NCBI RefSeq assembly: GCF_003315035.1
Contig: NZ_QNRE01000002.1
Location: 682,001-746,000 of the forward strand
DNA: 64,000 nt
Direction: 5' to 3'
Source: Nocardia puris
GTDB taxonomy: Bacteria; Actinomycetota; Actinomycetes; Mycobacteriales; Mycobacteriaceae
This document shows positions 1 to 8,798 of this stretch, piece after piece. Position 1 is the first letter of the stretch. Each line of letters opens with the position of its first letter. The notes beneath the pieces are model-generated. The model was not told the DNA's origin. It saw only the letters and a program-made list of their open reading frames with translations, and ran no database searches. The translations under genes were made by a program, and so were the position numbers.

Positions 1-563
1 ACCGTGCGCACCCGCGACGGCACGGGCAGCCGTTCGATCAGGGCGGCCAGCGCGGTGCCCGTGAGCGCGACCGCGAAGGCGATCAGCGGCGCGCCGCCGT
101 ACGCGGCCAGCGGCAGATACCAGCCGTCGGCCTGGCCGAAAGCGACGCGGCCCCAAGGGAAGCCGTCGAACGGGAAGCTGGAGCGCCCCCACTCGGCCGT
201 GCCCCAGGCCAGTGCCACCCACAGCGGCCACAGCGGCAGCGCCGACACCAGACGGGCGAGCACGCCGAACAGCCCGATGTACACCGCGCACGCCGTCGAC
301 AGCGCGAGCCACGGCACCGGGCCGACGTAGATCCCCGTCCACGGCAGCAGCGGGAGGAAGAAGCCCAGCCCCGCGAGCATTCCGTAGCCGAACGCCCCCC
401 GCCCGCGCTCCGCGCGCCGGACCGCGAGGGTGAGCAGCGCGAGGCCGATCGGGGCCAGGAACCAGTAGGGGCGGGGCGGGAAGCTGCCGAACAGGAGCAG
501 GCCCGACAGGACGGCGGTCAGGGCGCGCCACAGCACGCCGGTGCGGTCTCGCGTCACGGTCAC
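1..563 (-). CDS. lnt: Apolipoprotein N-acyltransferase, N-terminal part (runs off the window)
   Basis: About 187 residues are visible and the C-terminal part lies beyond the window start. The translation begins VTVTRDRTGVLWRALTAVLS and is a series of hydrophobic segments with loop motifs typical of the membrane half of Lnt (FPPRPYWFLAPIGLALL, FFLPLLPWTGIYVG, WGRSSFPFDGFPWGRVAF). Lnt transfers the third acyl chain to lipoproteins at the outer face of the cytoplasmic membrane. The catalytic nitrilase-like domain is not in view. The GTG start overlaps the TGA of the upstream amidohydrolase gene in a GTGA junction, so the two are probably cotranscribed. It is short for the ORF list in this frame but the translation is open to the window edge. 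Confidence 0.8.
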   Translation of the reverse strand, partial: MTVTRDRTGVLWRALTAVLSGLLLFGSFPPRPYWFLAPIGLALLTLAVRRAERGRGAFGYGMLAGLGFFLPLLPWTGIYVGPVPWLALSTACAVYIGLFGVLARLVSALPLWPLWVALAWGTAEWGRSSFPFDGFPWGRVAFGQADGWYLPLAAYGGAPLIAFAVALTGTALAALIERLPVPSRVRT

Positions 564-2158
564 GCCTCGAAGATCGTGACGCCGTCGCGCACGGTGCGCA
601 GGCAGCGCGGCAGCGCGGAATCCGGTGCCAGCGAAGGCAATCCCGGCACCCGTGAGCGCGGATCGGTGGACCAGCGCTGCACCGAATCCGACGCCGCGGC
701 CACCACCAGCTCACCGGCGTCCCACACCGCGTAGGACGCGGGCGCGCCCGGCACCAGAGTGCCCGCGACGCCGTCGCGCACGCCGCCCGCGCGCCACGCG
801 CCCCGGGTGGCGGCGGCGAACGCGGCACGCGGCGAGATGCCGTGGCCCGGCGTCCGGTGCTCGGTGGCGGCGCGGATCGCGGCCCACGGGTCGAGGGCGG
901 TGACCGGCGCGTCGGAGCCGATGGCCAGCGACACACCCGCCGCCGCCATGGCCGCGAACGGATTGAGCGCCGCGGCGCGCTCGGCGCCGAGCCGACTCGC
1001 GTACATGCCGTCGGGGCCGCCCCACGCGGCGTCGAAAACCGGTTGCACACTGGCGATCACGCCGAGCGCGGCCAGTTCGGCGATCTGCCCGGCGTCGAGC
1101 ATCTCGGCGTGTTCGACCCGGTGCCCGAGCGCCGCGACGGCGGGCGCGCCGAGCGCGTCGGCGGCGCGGCGCAGGCCGGTGGTGACCGCGTCCAGAGCGG
1201 CGTCGCCGATGGCATGGAAGCCGGACTGGATGCCCGCCTCGGTGCAGGCGCGCACGTGCTCGGCGATCGCGGCGGCGTCCAGGAAAGAGGTTCCGGTCCC
1301 GGGCGTGTCGGCGTAGGGCCGGCGCAGCCAGGCGGTGTGCGACCCGAACGATCCGTCGACGAACAGGTCGCCGCCGAGGCCGTGCACGCCGAGGTCGGTG
1401 AGCAGCGCCTTCGCCTCTTCGGCGGTGCGCACCGCCTCGCCCCAGTAGGCGCGCACGCGCACGCCGTGTTCGAAGGCGAGCAGCTCGCGCACGTCGTCGC
1501 GCCCGGCGATGTCGGGGCCGGAGCATTCGTGCACGGCGACCACGCCGTGCGCGGCGGCGTGGTCCAGCGCGGCGCGGCGGGCGTCGTCACGGCGGGCGCG
1601 GTCGAGCGCGCCGAGCGCGGCCCGGCGCACCAGATGGTGGGCCTGCTCGCGCAGCGGCTCGCCCGCGCGATAGCCCGCGGCGGCGGTGACGCCGGGAACG
1701 GAGTCCAGCAGCGCGGTCGAGGCCACGGCCGAATGCGCGTCGATCCGTGCCAGGTATACCCGCCTGCCGGGACCCGCGGCCGCGTCGATCTCCTCGGGGG
1801 TCGGCGGGCGGCCTTCCGGCCAGCGGGTCTCCTCCCAGCCGTCGCCGAGGATCACGCCGTCGGGGTGCGCCGACGCGTGGGCGCGCACCGCGTCCAGCAG
1901 TTCGGCGACCGAGCGGGTGGCCGAGAGGTCGAGGCCGGTGAGCTGCAATCCGAGCGCCGTGACGTGCACGTGCGGTTCCACGAACGCCGGCGCGACGAAC
2001 GCGCCGTCGAGATCGATGACCTCCGCGTCCGGATGCAGGGCGCGGCCGGGGCGCTCAGCCCCCAGCCACACCACGGTGCCGTCGCTGACCGCCATGGCCG
2101 TCGCGTCGGGGGAACTGGAACTGTAGAAACGACCGCCGATCAGCAACTGGGTACCCAC
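560..2158 (-). CDS. Amidohydrolase family protein (YtcJ-like)
   Basis: 532 residues, the usual length for the YtcJ/amidohydrolase-3 group. An N-terminal strand domain leads into the metal-binding HVH motif at about residues 63-65 (in PAFVEPHVHV). Later family motifs are DGSFGSHTAWL, an HRVEHAEM segment and IGSDAPV near the C-terminus. These enzymes are metal-dependent hydrolases of uncertain substrate, often called exoenzyme-regulatory AepA-like proteins. It overlaps the downstream lnt gene by four bases. The neighbour upstream is fxsA, 35 bp away on the same strand, so the three may form one operon. Confidence 0.85.
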   Translation of the reverse strand: MGTQLLIGGRFYSSSSPDATAMAVSDGTVVWLGAERPGRALHPDAEVIDLDGAFVAPAFVEPHVHVTALGLQLTGLDLSATRSVAELLDAVRAHASAHPDGVILGDGWEETRWPEGRPPTPEEIDAAAGPGRRVYLARIDAHSAVASTALLDSVPGVTAAAGYRAGEPLREQAHHLVRRAALGALDRARRDDARRAALDHAAAHGVVAVHECSGPDIAGRDDVRELLAFEHGVRVRAYWGEAVRTAEEAKALLTDLGVHGLGGDLFVDGSFGSHTAWLRRPYADTPGTGTSFLDAAAIAEHVRACTEAGIQSGFHAIGDAALDAVTTGLRRAADALGAPAVAALGHRVEHAEMLDAGQIAELAALGVIASVQPVFDAAWGGPDGMYASRLGAERAAALNPFAAMAAAGVSLAIGSDAPVTALDPWAAIRAATEHRTPGHGISPRAAFAAATRGAWRAGGVRDGVAGTLVPGAPASYAVWDAGELVVAAASDSVQRWSTDPRSRVPGLPSLAPDSALPRCLRTVRDGVTIFEA

Positions 2159-2193
2159 GGGTCACCAGTCTGCCGTATGCCGTCTCCGGCGGG

Positions 2194-2700
2194 TCACCGC
2201 GCCGGTGCGTCCCAGGCCGGGCCCACCGCGCGACGGCCGGTGCCGCGACCGTCGTCGTACCACTCGGTGACCACGACGCCGTCCACCACGTCGTCGCCGT
2301 CGATGATCACGCCGCTGTAGCGCGACTCGGCCGCGGTGACGAACTTGCCGACGCGGCGCGCGGCCAGCGCCGTCACCAGCGGGCGCAGCAGCGCGCGGGT
2401 GGGCGGCAGCAGCAGGAGCAGTCCCGCGACCGAGGTGACCAGGCCGGGCACGAACATCAGGCCGGCGCCCAGGCCCACCAGCGCGCCGTCGGCGACGGCG
2501 GTGCCGGGCGGGATCTCGCCGCGCTGCGCGCGCCGGAACTGCCGCGCGACGCGCCGCCACTGCGAGCCGAGCAGCAGCATGCCCGCCGCGGATCCGGCGA
2601 TGACCAGCAGGATGGTGGGGAACACGCCGATCAGCTGGCCCACCGCGATCAGCGCGGCGACCTCGACGGCGACGTAGAGCACGAACAACAGGGCGGGCAT
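2194..2700 (-). CDS. fxsA: FxsA family membrane protein
   Basis: 168 residues from an ATG preceded by GGAAGG seven bases upstream; the open frame reaches further but without a better start. The N-terminal half is hydrophobic (MPALLFVLYVAVEVAALIAV, then ILLVIAGSAAGMLLLG). The middle carries the glycine-rich FxsA block with VADGALVGLGAGLMFVPG, and a charged tail follows. FxsA-type proteins are small cytoplasmic-membrane proteins; the E. coli member relieves phage T7 exclusion by F plasmid, but the role in actinobacteria is unknown. It is on the same strand as the amidohydrolase and lnt. Confidence 0.85.
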   Translation of the reverse strand: MPALLFVLYVAVEVAALIAVGQLIGVFPTILLVIAGSAAGMLLLGSQWRRVARQFRRAQRGEIPPGTAVADGALVGLGAGLMFVPGLVTSVAGLLLLLPPTRALLRPLVTALAARRVGKFVTAAESRYSGVIIDGDDVVDGVVVTEWYDDGRGTGRRAVGPAWDAPAR

Positions 2701-2870
2701 GGCGTTCCTTCCGGGACGATCTACCCCTACCAACGCGCGAGCCCGCCGTTTTTCTCCCGATCGCGCCTGATAGGTCGCTGAGATGCGCGCCCTCCCCGCC
2801 CTCGACCCGTGCACAACCGAGTGGGAGCGCCCTCAGCCCGCGCACAAACGGAGCGGACGCGCAAGTGCCC

Positions 2871-3530
2871 TCAGCCGCCCGGCCGCACCAACCCGGTCTC
2901 GTAGGCGAGCACCACCGCCTGCACGCGGTCGCGCAAGCCCAACTTGGTGAGCACGCGGCCGACATGGGTCTTCACGGTGGCCTCGGAGAGGAACAGCTGC
3001 TCGGCGATCTCCGCGTTGGACCGCCCGGCCGCGATCTGCTCGAGCACTTCGCGTTCGCGGGCGGTGAGCACGTCGAGCACGGCGGGATCGCGCATCCCGC
3101 CCGGATCGTCGGCGATGAGCCGGTCCAGCAGCCGTTTGGTCACCTTGGGCGACACCACCGCGTCGCCCGCCGCGACGCTGCGGATGGCCGAGATCAGATC
3201 CTCGGGCGGGGTGTCCTTGAGCAGGAACCCGCTCGCCCCGGCGCGCAGCGCGCCCAGCGCGTGCTCGTCCAGGTCGAAGGTGGTCATGACCAGGACGCGG
3301 CAGCCGTCGCCGGACTCCACGATGCGCCCGGTCGCGGTGACGCCGTCCACCACCGGCATCCGCACGTCCATGAGCACCACGTCGGGCCGCAACTCCTTGG
3401 CCCGGGTCACCGCGGCGGCGCCGTTCTCGGCCTCCCCCACCACCTCGATGTCGGGGTGGGCGCCGAGGACCATCTTCAGGCCCATGCGCATCAATTCCTG
3501 GTCGTCCACGACGAGAACGGTGATCGGCAC
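2871..3530 (-). CDS. NarL/FixJ-family response regulator
   Basis: 219 residues. A receiver domain fills the first ~120 residues, with the acidic pair at D9/D10, the phosphoacceptor D55 in VVLMDVRMP, and the conserved lysine in GFLLKDTPPEDL. A LuxR-type helix-turn-helix follows from about residue 150 (LTAREREVLEQIAAGRSNAE, then LFLSEATVKTHVGRVLTKLG). It probably pairs with the histidine kinase at 4338-5516 on the same strand. The two genes are separated by about 800 bp that carry a DUF4132 fragment on the opposite strand. Confidence 0.92.
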   Translation of the reverse strand: MPITVLVVDDQELMRMGLKMVLGAHPDIEVVGEAENGAAAVTRAKELRPDVVLMDVRMPVVDGVTATGRIVESGDGCRVLVMTTFDLDEHALGALRAGASGFLLKDTPPEDLISAIRSVAAGDAVVSPKVTKRLLDRLIADDPGGMRDPAVLDVLTAREREVLEQIAAGRSNAEIAEQLFLSEATVKTHVGRVLTKLGLRDRVQAVVLAYETGLVRPGG

Positions 3531-3631
3531 GCGTCCAATCTAGCCGCCCGCGCGATCCCGGCCGCCGACCATTACGCTCCTGAAGTTCCGAGCAGTTTCG
3601 TTCCGAACAACCAACTCTCGCGAGCGGGGTT

Positions 3632-4330
3632 ATGTACGAACAGATTCGGCGTCTCGAGATCGCGATGATCCGCAGGCGCACCTGGACCGGTGGGCAGCAC
3701 CGCTCCGTGCTCGAGCACCCGGACCTCCGGGAGCCCGCGCGACGACTCGTCTGGCTCGGTTTCGACGACCGGGCCGAGCAGGGCGTGTCCTTCCGCATCG
3801 CCGACGACGGCAGGCCGACCGACAGCGCGGGCCGTCTCGTCGACATCGACGCACCGCACATCGCGGTGGCGCACCCGTTGCAGCTGGCCGCCGAGCTACC
3901 GTGCTGGCTCGCCGAGTTCTCCGATCACGCACTGTGCCAACCGTTTCCGCAGTTGTCCCGGGAGGTGCACGTGCTCACCGAGCGGGAGCGCGCGTCCACC
4001 TCGCTGGACCGGTTCGCGAATCACATGGTGCCCACCGCGTCGCTGCTGCGGCTGCGCGAATTCGGTTGGCGGCTGGGCGGTTCCGTGGACGGCGTGCACG
4101 ATCACCTGTTTCGCCCGGTGGGCGGCGGCCTGCAGGTGCTGCTGCAACTCGACGACGGCATCGCGGCCGGCGAGCCGATCGAGGAGGGCGAACACGTCAT
4201 CGAGGCGGTGGAATTGGGCTCCGCGCCGCCGTCGCCGTGGTGGCGGCGCTGCGGCGACACCGCGTTCGGCGTGCTCGACCCGATCGACGCGAGCGAGGTC
4301 CTGCGCGAACTGGCGACCGTATTCGACTGA
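3632..4330 (+). CDS. DUF4132-domain protein, probable C-terminal fragment
   Basis: 232 residues resembling the DUF4132 region of much larger (about 1000-residue) bacterial proteins. The block from WLAEFSDHALCQPFPQLSRE through LTERERASTSLDRFANHMV is the characteristic part. The short N-terminus (MYEQIRRLEIAMIRRRTW) reads like the middle of the family protein rather than a natural beginning, and there is only 100 bp between this start and the divergent response regulator gene. I infer a 5'-truncated remnant, although the remaining frame is intact. It lies opposite to, and between, the response regulator and sensor kinase genes. Confidence 0.6.
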   Translation: MYEQIRRLEIAMIRRRTWTGGQHRSVLEHPDLREPARRLVWLGFDDRAEQGVSFRIADDGRPTDSAGRLVDIDAPHIAVAHPLQLAAELPCWLAEFSDHALCQPFPQLSREVHVLTERERASTSLDRFANHMVPTASLLRLREFGWRLGGSVDGVHDHLFRPVGGGLQVLLQLDDGIAAGEPIEEGEHVIEAVELGSAPPSPWWRRCGDTAFGVLDPIDASEVLRELATVFD

Positions 4331-4337
4331 GCCGGAA

Positions 4338-5516
4338 CTACTCTCGCGCGCCCTGGTCGAGCGGGATGGTGGCCAGCACCCGCCATGCGCCGTCGGCGGT
4401 GCGGCCCGCGTGCAGGGTGCCGCCCAGCACCGCGGTGCGCTCGCGCATGCCCAGCAGCCCGAGCCCGCTGCCCTTGATCGGGTTCAACTCGGGCCCGTGC
4501 ACGGGGACGCCGCCGGAGTCGATGACCTCCACCAGCACGTCGTCGTCGCGGCGCTGCACCCGCACCCACGCCTTCGGGTGGGCGCCCGCGTGGCGCAGCG
4601 TGTTGGTCAGCGCCTCCTGCACGATCCGGTGCACGCCCAGGCTCACCTCGGGCGCGATGTCGTCGATGTCGCCGGTGAGCTCGAGTTCCACGGCCAGACC
4701 GGTGCCGCGCATCATGTCCACCACGCGCGCGATGCCCGCCGTGCCGTGCTGGGGCAACTGGTCGGGGGCGTGTTCGGTGCGCAGCAGCGCCACCGTGCGG
4801 CGCAGTTCGCGCAGGGCGTCGCGGCCGGTGCTGGCGATCGTCGCGAGGGCCTGTTCGGCGATGTCGGGGTCGCGGCGCAGCGCGTACTTCGCGCCGTCGG
4901 CCTGCACGATGATCACGCTCACCGCGTGCGCGACCACGTCGTGCAGTTCGCGGGCGATGCGGGTGCGCTCCTGGGCGACGGCCTCGTGAGTGCGCCGCTC
5001 GCGGTCGTAGTCGGCCACCGCGAGCCGGGCCGCCACCTCCGCGTCGTAGGCGTGGCGCGCGCCGTTGAACTCGGCCAGCGTCCAGCACAGCGCGTAGATC
5101 AGGCCGACCAGCATCGGTGTCGACCAGCTCCACAACTCCGGTACCAGCCACATCGCCAGCGCGGCGTCCACCCCGAGGCCGATCAGCAGCAACGCGGCCT
5201 CGCGCCGCCCCACATACGCCACGAGGGTGTAGAGCATGATCCCCAGCGCGATCAGCGCCGGGTGCATCGCGGAGTCGTCGAGCACGTACCCGAGCAGCGT
5301 CACCAGCATGCTCATGCCGAGCAGGGTCGCCGCCATCGCCCGCGGGAACAGGCGGCGCATTGCGACCGGCAGCGGCAGCAGGCCGGCGACCACCAGGTAG
5401 ACGACCTTGTGGTTGCTCTCCCCGATCCCGGTCAGGTCGAGCATCAGCAACCCGAACGCCAGGATCGAATCCGCGACGACGGGCTTTCCGCGAAGCCACA
5501 GGCTGAAACGGCGCAC
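4338..5516 (-). CDS. Two-component sensor histidine kinase (HisKA_3 type)
   Basis: 392 residues. The N-terminal ~145 residues hold several membrane segments (for example AFGLLMLDLTG, VVYLVVAGLLPLPVAM, LLIGLGVDAALAMWLVPEL). The dimerisation/phosphoacceptor motif is RIARELHDVVAHAVSVI with H192. The HATPase region has VHRIVQEALTNTLRHAGA and GLGLLGMRERTAVLGG. This is the kinase architecture that pairs with NarL-type regulators, and the regulator at 2871-3530 is the likely partner. The signal is not evident from the sequence. Confidence 0.92.
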   Translation of the reverse strand: MRRFSLWLRGKPVVADSILAFGLLMLDLTGIGESNHKVVYLVVAGLLPLPVAMRRLFPRAMAATLLGMSMLVTLLGYVLDDSAMHPALIALGIMLYTLVAYVGRREAALLLIGLGVDAALAMWLVPELWSWSTPMLVGLIYALCWTLAEFNGARHAYDAEVAARLAVADYDRERRTHEAVAQERTRIARELHDVVAHAVSVIIVQADGAKYALRRDPDIAEQALATIASTGRDALRELRRTVALLRTEHAPDQLPQHGTAGIARVVDMMRGTGLAVELELTGDIDDIAPEVSLGVHRIVQEALTNTLRHAGAHPKAWVRVQRRDDDVLVEVIDSGGVPVHGPELNPIKGSGLGLLGMRERTAVLGGTLHAGRTADGAWRVLATIPLDQGARE

Positions 5517-5660
5517 CGCACCAGGTTAGGGGGTGCGGCCGGCCGCGCCGCAGGCACGCGCGGGTACGGCGCCGCGCGCTCACCCACCCGCGGGCTCGCC
5601 GACGCGAGCGAACCCGTCCCGGACACCGCGTATTCATGGGACGTCTGGTTGTCTTACCGG

Positions 5661-6428
5661 GTGGACATTGCAGATTGGGTGGCGCTGTTGGTGGCCGCGG
5701 GCGCCGCGGGCTGGGTGGACGCCGTGGTCGGCGGCGGCGGGCTGATCATCCTGCCGACGCTGTTCCTGGTGATGCCGGGCATCGCGCCGCAGACCGCGCT
5801 GGGCACCAACAAGCTCGCCGCCGTGGCGGGCACCGGCGCCGCCGTGGCGACCTTCGCCAGGAAGGTGCCGATGCGCTGGCGGGTGCTGCTGCCGGCGGCG
5901 GGTATCGCGGCGGTGACGGCCGCCTGCGGCGCGGCGGCGGTCTCGCTCATCGATCGCGACCTGTTCATCCCGCTGGTGATGGTGGTGCTGGTCGGCGTCG
6001 CGCTGTTCGTGACGCTGCGTCCCTCGATCGGCGTCACCATGGCCACGCACCCGCCGACGCGGCGCAAGACGATCCTGGTGGTCGCGCTCGCCGCGGGCCT
6101 CATCGGCCTCTACGACGGCCTGCTCGGGCCCGGTACCGGCACCTTCCTGATCATCACCTTCGCCACCCTGCTCGGCACCGAGTTCGTGCGGGCGGCCGCG
6201 ATGGCGAAGGTGATCAACTGCGGGTCCAACGTCGGCGCGCTGATCTTCTTCGCGGCGACCGGGCACATCCTGTTCGCGCTCGGCCTGGCGATGGCGGCGG
6301 CGAACGTGGCGGGCGCGATCGTGGGCTCGCGCATGGCGCTGCGCCGCGGCGCGGAGTTCGTGCGGGTGGTGCTGCTGGTCGTGGTGATCGCGATGGTGCT
6401 GCGGCTGGGCTGGCAGCAGTTCGGCTGA
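5661..6428 (+). CDS. TauE/SafE family sulfite exporter-like permease
   Basis: 255 residues from a GTG (VDIADWVALLVAAG); an in-frame TTG 12 bases earlier is an alternative and neither has a strong ribosome site. The protein is a duplicated membrane fold: a first repeat with GWVDAVVGGGGLIILP and LGTNKLAAVAGTG, and a second with LIGLYDGLLGPGTGTFL and AAAMAKVINCGSN. These are the paired signatures of the TauE family, which moves sulfur- or carboxyl-containing anions across the cytoplasmic membrane. The substrate cannot be read from sequence. A TetR gene follows convergently only 4 bp after the stop. Confidence 0.85.
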   Translation: MDIADWVALLVAAGAAGWVDAVVGGGGLIILPTLFLVMPGIAPQTALGTNKLAAVAGTGAAVATFARKVPMRWRVLLPAAGIAAVTAACGAAAVSLIDRDLFIPLVMVVLVGVALFVTLRPSIGVTMATHPPTRRKTILVVALAAGLIGLYDGLLGPGTGTFLIITFATLLGTEFVRAAAMAKVINCGSNVGALIFFAATGHILFALGLAMAAANVAGAIVGSRMALRRGAEFVRVVLLVVVIAMVLRLGWQQFG

Positions 6429-6432
6429 GCCG

Positions 6433-7077
6433 TCAGCCGACCGGAGCGGGCCGGGCGGCGGCCAGCCACGGCCGCAGCACGTCCGAGGTGGTCTCGTGGA
6501 TCCGGCGGTCCAGTTCGCCGTCGTCGTGACCCGCGGCCGCCCGCTGGAACAGCACCGTCAGCGCCCCGGACACCGCGCCGACGACCGCGCCCACCAGGGC
6601 CGCGGCGCGCACCTCGTCCAGTTCCTCCGGGAAGGCCGCGTGCAGTTGCCTGCCGATCTCGAGCTGCGCGACCAGCTGCGCGTGCGCCGCGCGCCCGCTC
6701 ACCGCGGGCACCGTGCGCGAGACCTCGGCGCGGACGGCGGCGATGCGGGCGCTGAGGTCGTCCACCAGGTGCTCACCCGGGTTGTCACCCGCCGCGCGCA
6801 GCGCTCGCAACAGCACCTCCACCGGTAGCTCGCCGGGGCGGCGGCTGGCGATCGCGGCCACCGCGGCCCGCACCCGCTCGTCGGGTTCGGGGAACAGCAG
6901 TTCCTCCTTGCTGGCGAAGTAGTTGAAGAAGGTGCGCGTGCCCACCTCCGCCGCGGCCGCGATATCGGCCACCGTGGTCTCCTCGTAGCCTCTCGTCTCG
7001 AACAGCTCGACGGCAGCCTCGAGCAGCGCGCGGCGGGTACGTTCACGTTTGCGGTCACGGAGGGCGGATGGCGGCAC
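6433..7077 (-). CDS. TetR family transcriptional regulator
   Basis: 214 residues. The TetR DNA-binding domain occupies residues ~10-60 (RERTRRALLEAAVELFETRG, then VADIAAAAEVGTRTFFNYFASKEELL). The C-terminal ligand domain has no recognisable effector signature. It is convergent with the TauE permease gene and divergent from tldD, with about 180 bp between the latter two starts. Confidence 0.9.
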   Translation of the reverse strand: MPPSALRDRKRERTRRALLEAAVELFETRGYEETTVADIAAAAEVGTRTFFNYFASKEELLFPEPDERVRAAVAAIASRRPGELPVEVLLRALRAAGDNPGEHLVDDLSARIAAVRAEVSRTVPAVSGRAAHAQLVAQLEIGRQLHAAFPEELDEVRAAALVGAVVGAVSGALTVLFQRAAAGHDDGELDRRIHETTSDVLRPWLAAARPAPVG

Positions 7078-7256
7078 GCGGGCAGGCTACGGCATCGCGC
7101 GCCGACCGTGTCGCAACCACCCGTGTCGCGCGTGCCGCCGCCCGTCCGATTTCCCCCTGCGCCGCCGTGTGTTTCGCACGGGCGGACCGTCGTGGCCGGT
7201 CGGCGCGCCGTGGACGCGCCCGGACGCCCTCGCGGGGACGCGGTAGCGTAGCCGGG

Positions 7257-8798
7257 GTGAGCATCCCGACCTCCCCGGCGGCGAGTCAGGACATCGACGC
7301 CGAATTCCTCGCGCTCCCTTTGACCGAGCTCGCCGGCGCGGCGCTGGCGGCCGCCACCGCGGCCGGCGCCCAGCACGCCGATCTGCGCGTGCACCGCCTC
7401 GTCACCCAGTCCATCCGCCTGCGCGACGGACGGGTCGAGGGCGTCGTCGACGCCACCGACGTGGGCCTGGCTGTCCGCGTGATCGTCGACGGCACCTGGG
7501 GTTTCGCCTCGCACGCGGCGCTCACCCCCGAGACGGCCGCCGAGGTGGCCCGCCGCGCGGTGACCGTCGCGACCGCGCTGCGCGCCCTCAACCGCGAGCG
7601 CGTCGAGCTGGCCGACGAACCCGTCTACGACGGCGTGCGCTGGGTCTCCCCCTACGAGATCGACCCGTTCGCGGTGCCCACCACCGAGAAGGTCGCACTG
7701 CTGCAGGACTATTCGGACCGCCTGGCGAGCGCCGACGGCGTCGACCACGTGACCGCCTCGGTGCTGCAGGTCAAGGAGCAGACCTTCTACGCCGACACCG
7801 CGGGCTCGTCGATCGCCCAGCAGCGGGTGCGACTGCATCCGCAGCTCGAGGCCATCACCGTCGACGTCTCGGCGGGCGCCTTCGAGACCATGCGGACCCT
7901 GGCCGCGCCCGCGGGCCGCGGCTGGGAGTACGTGACCGGCGCCGACGGAATCTGGGACTGGGACGGCGAACTCGCGCGCATCCCGCAGTGGCTGGCCGAG
8001 AAGGTGAAGGCGCCCACCGTCACCCCGGGGCCCACGGATCTGGTCATCGATCCCACCAACCTGTGGCTCACCATCCACGAATCCATCGGCCACGCCACCG
8101 AATACGACCGCGCCATCGGCTACGAATCGGCCTACGCGGGCACCTCGTTCGCCACGCCCGACAAGCTCGGCACGCTGCGCTACGGCACGCCGATCATGCA
8201 CGTCACCGGCGACCGCACCGAGGCGCACGGCCTGGCCAGCGTCGGCTACGACGACGAGGGGGTGGCGGGCCAGCGCTGGGATCTGGTGCGCGACGGCGTG
8301 CTGGTGGGCTACCAGCTCGACCGGGTGTTCGCCCCGCGCCTGGGCCTGGAGCGCTCCAACGGCTGCTCCTACGCCGACTCCGCGCACCACGTGCCGATCC
8401 AGCGCATGGCCAACGTCTCGCTGCAACCCGATCCCGACCGCGATACCAGCACCGAGGACCTGATCGCACGCGTCGAGGACGGCATCTACATCGTCGGCGA
8501 CAAGAGCTGGTCGATCGACATGCAGCGCTACAACTTCCAGTTCACCGGCCAGCGGTTCTTCCGCATCAAGGACGGCAGGCTGGACGGACAGCTGCGCGAT
8601 GTGGCCTACCAGGCCACCACCACCGACTTCTGGGGCGCGATGGAGGCCGTCGGCGGCCCGTCCACCTGGCGGCTCGGCGGCGCGTTCAACTGCGGCAAGG
8701 CCCAGCCCGGTCAGGTGGCGGCGGTCAGCCATGGCTGCCCGTCGATCCTGGTGCGCGGCATCAACATCCTCAACACGCGGACGGAGGCCGGTCGGTGA
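7257..8798 (+). CDS. tldD: TldD family metalloprotease subunit
   Basis: 513 residues from a GTG (VSIPTSPAAS); the open frame extends upstream but conserved sequence begins after this point. The zinc-binding HExxxH motif is HESIGH at residues 274-279, followed by ATEYDRAIGYESAYAG, as in TldD. The C-terminal part has SHGCPSILVRGINILNTR. TldD pairs with TldE/PmbA to form a heterodimeric protease that trims unfolded peptides, known from microcin B17 maturation and CcdA degradation. The pmbA partner starts inside the tldD stop (GTGA overlap), so the two are translationally coupled. Confidence 0.93.
   Translation: MSIPTSPAASQDIDAEFLALPLTELAGAALAAATAAGAQHADLRVHRLVTQSIRLRDGRVEGVVDATDVGLAVRVIVDGTWGFASHAALTPETAAEVARRAVTVATALRALNRERVELADEPVYDGVRWVSPYEIDPFAVPTTEKVALLQDYSDRLASADGVDHVTASVLQVKEQTFYADTAGSSIAQQRVRLHPQLEAITVDVSAGAFETMRTLAAPAGRGWEYVTGADGIWDWDGELARIPQWLAEKVKAPTVTPGPTDLVIDPTNLWLTIHESIGHATEYDRAIGYESAYAGTSFATPDKLGTLRYGTPIMHVTGDRTEAHGLASVGYDDEGVAGQRWDLVRDGVLVGYQLDRVFAPRLGLERSNGCSYADSAHHVPIQRMANVSLQPDPDRDTSTEDLIARVEDGIYIVGDKSWSIDMQRYNFQFTGQRFFRIKDGRLDGQLRDVAYQATTTDFWGAMEAVGGPSTWRLGGAFNCGKAQPGQVAAVSHGCPSILVRGINILNTRTEAGR

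Noticed and set aside
842..2320. A 492-codon open frame on the plus strand
   Set aside because: It is the antisense shadow of the amidohydrolase gene.
3690..6428. A 912-codon open frame covering the histidine kinase and TauE regions
   Set aside because: Only its last 255 codons look like protein (the TauE permease); the rest is antisense to the kinase and low-complexity, as expected from high GC.
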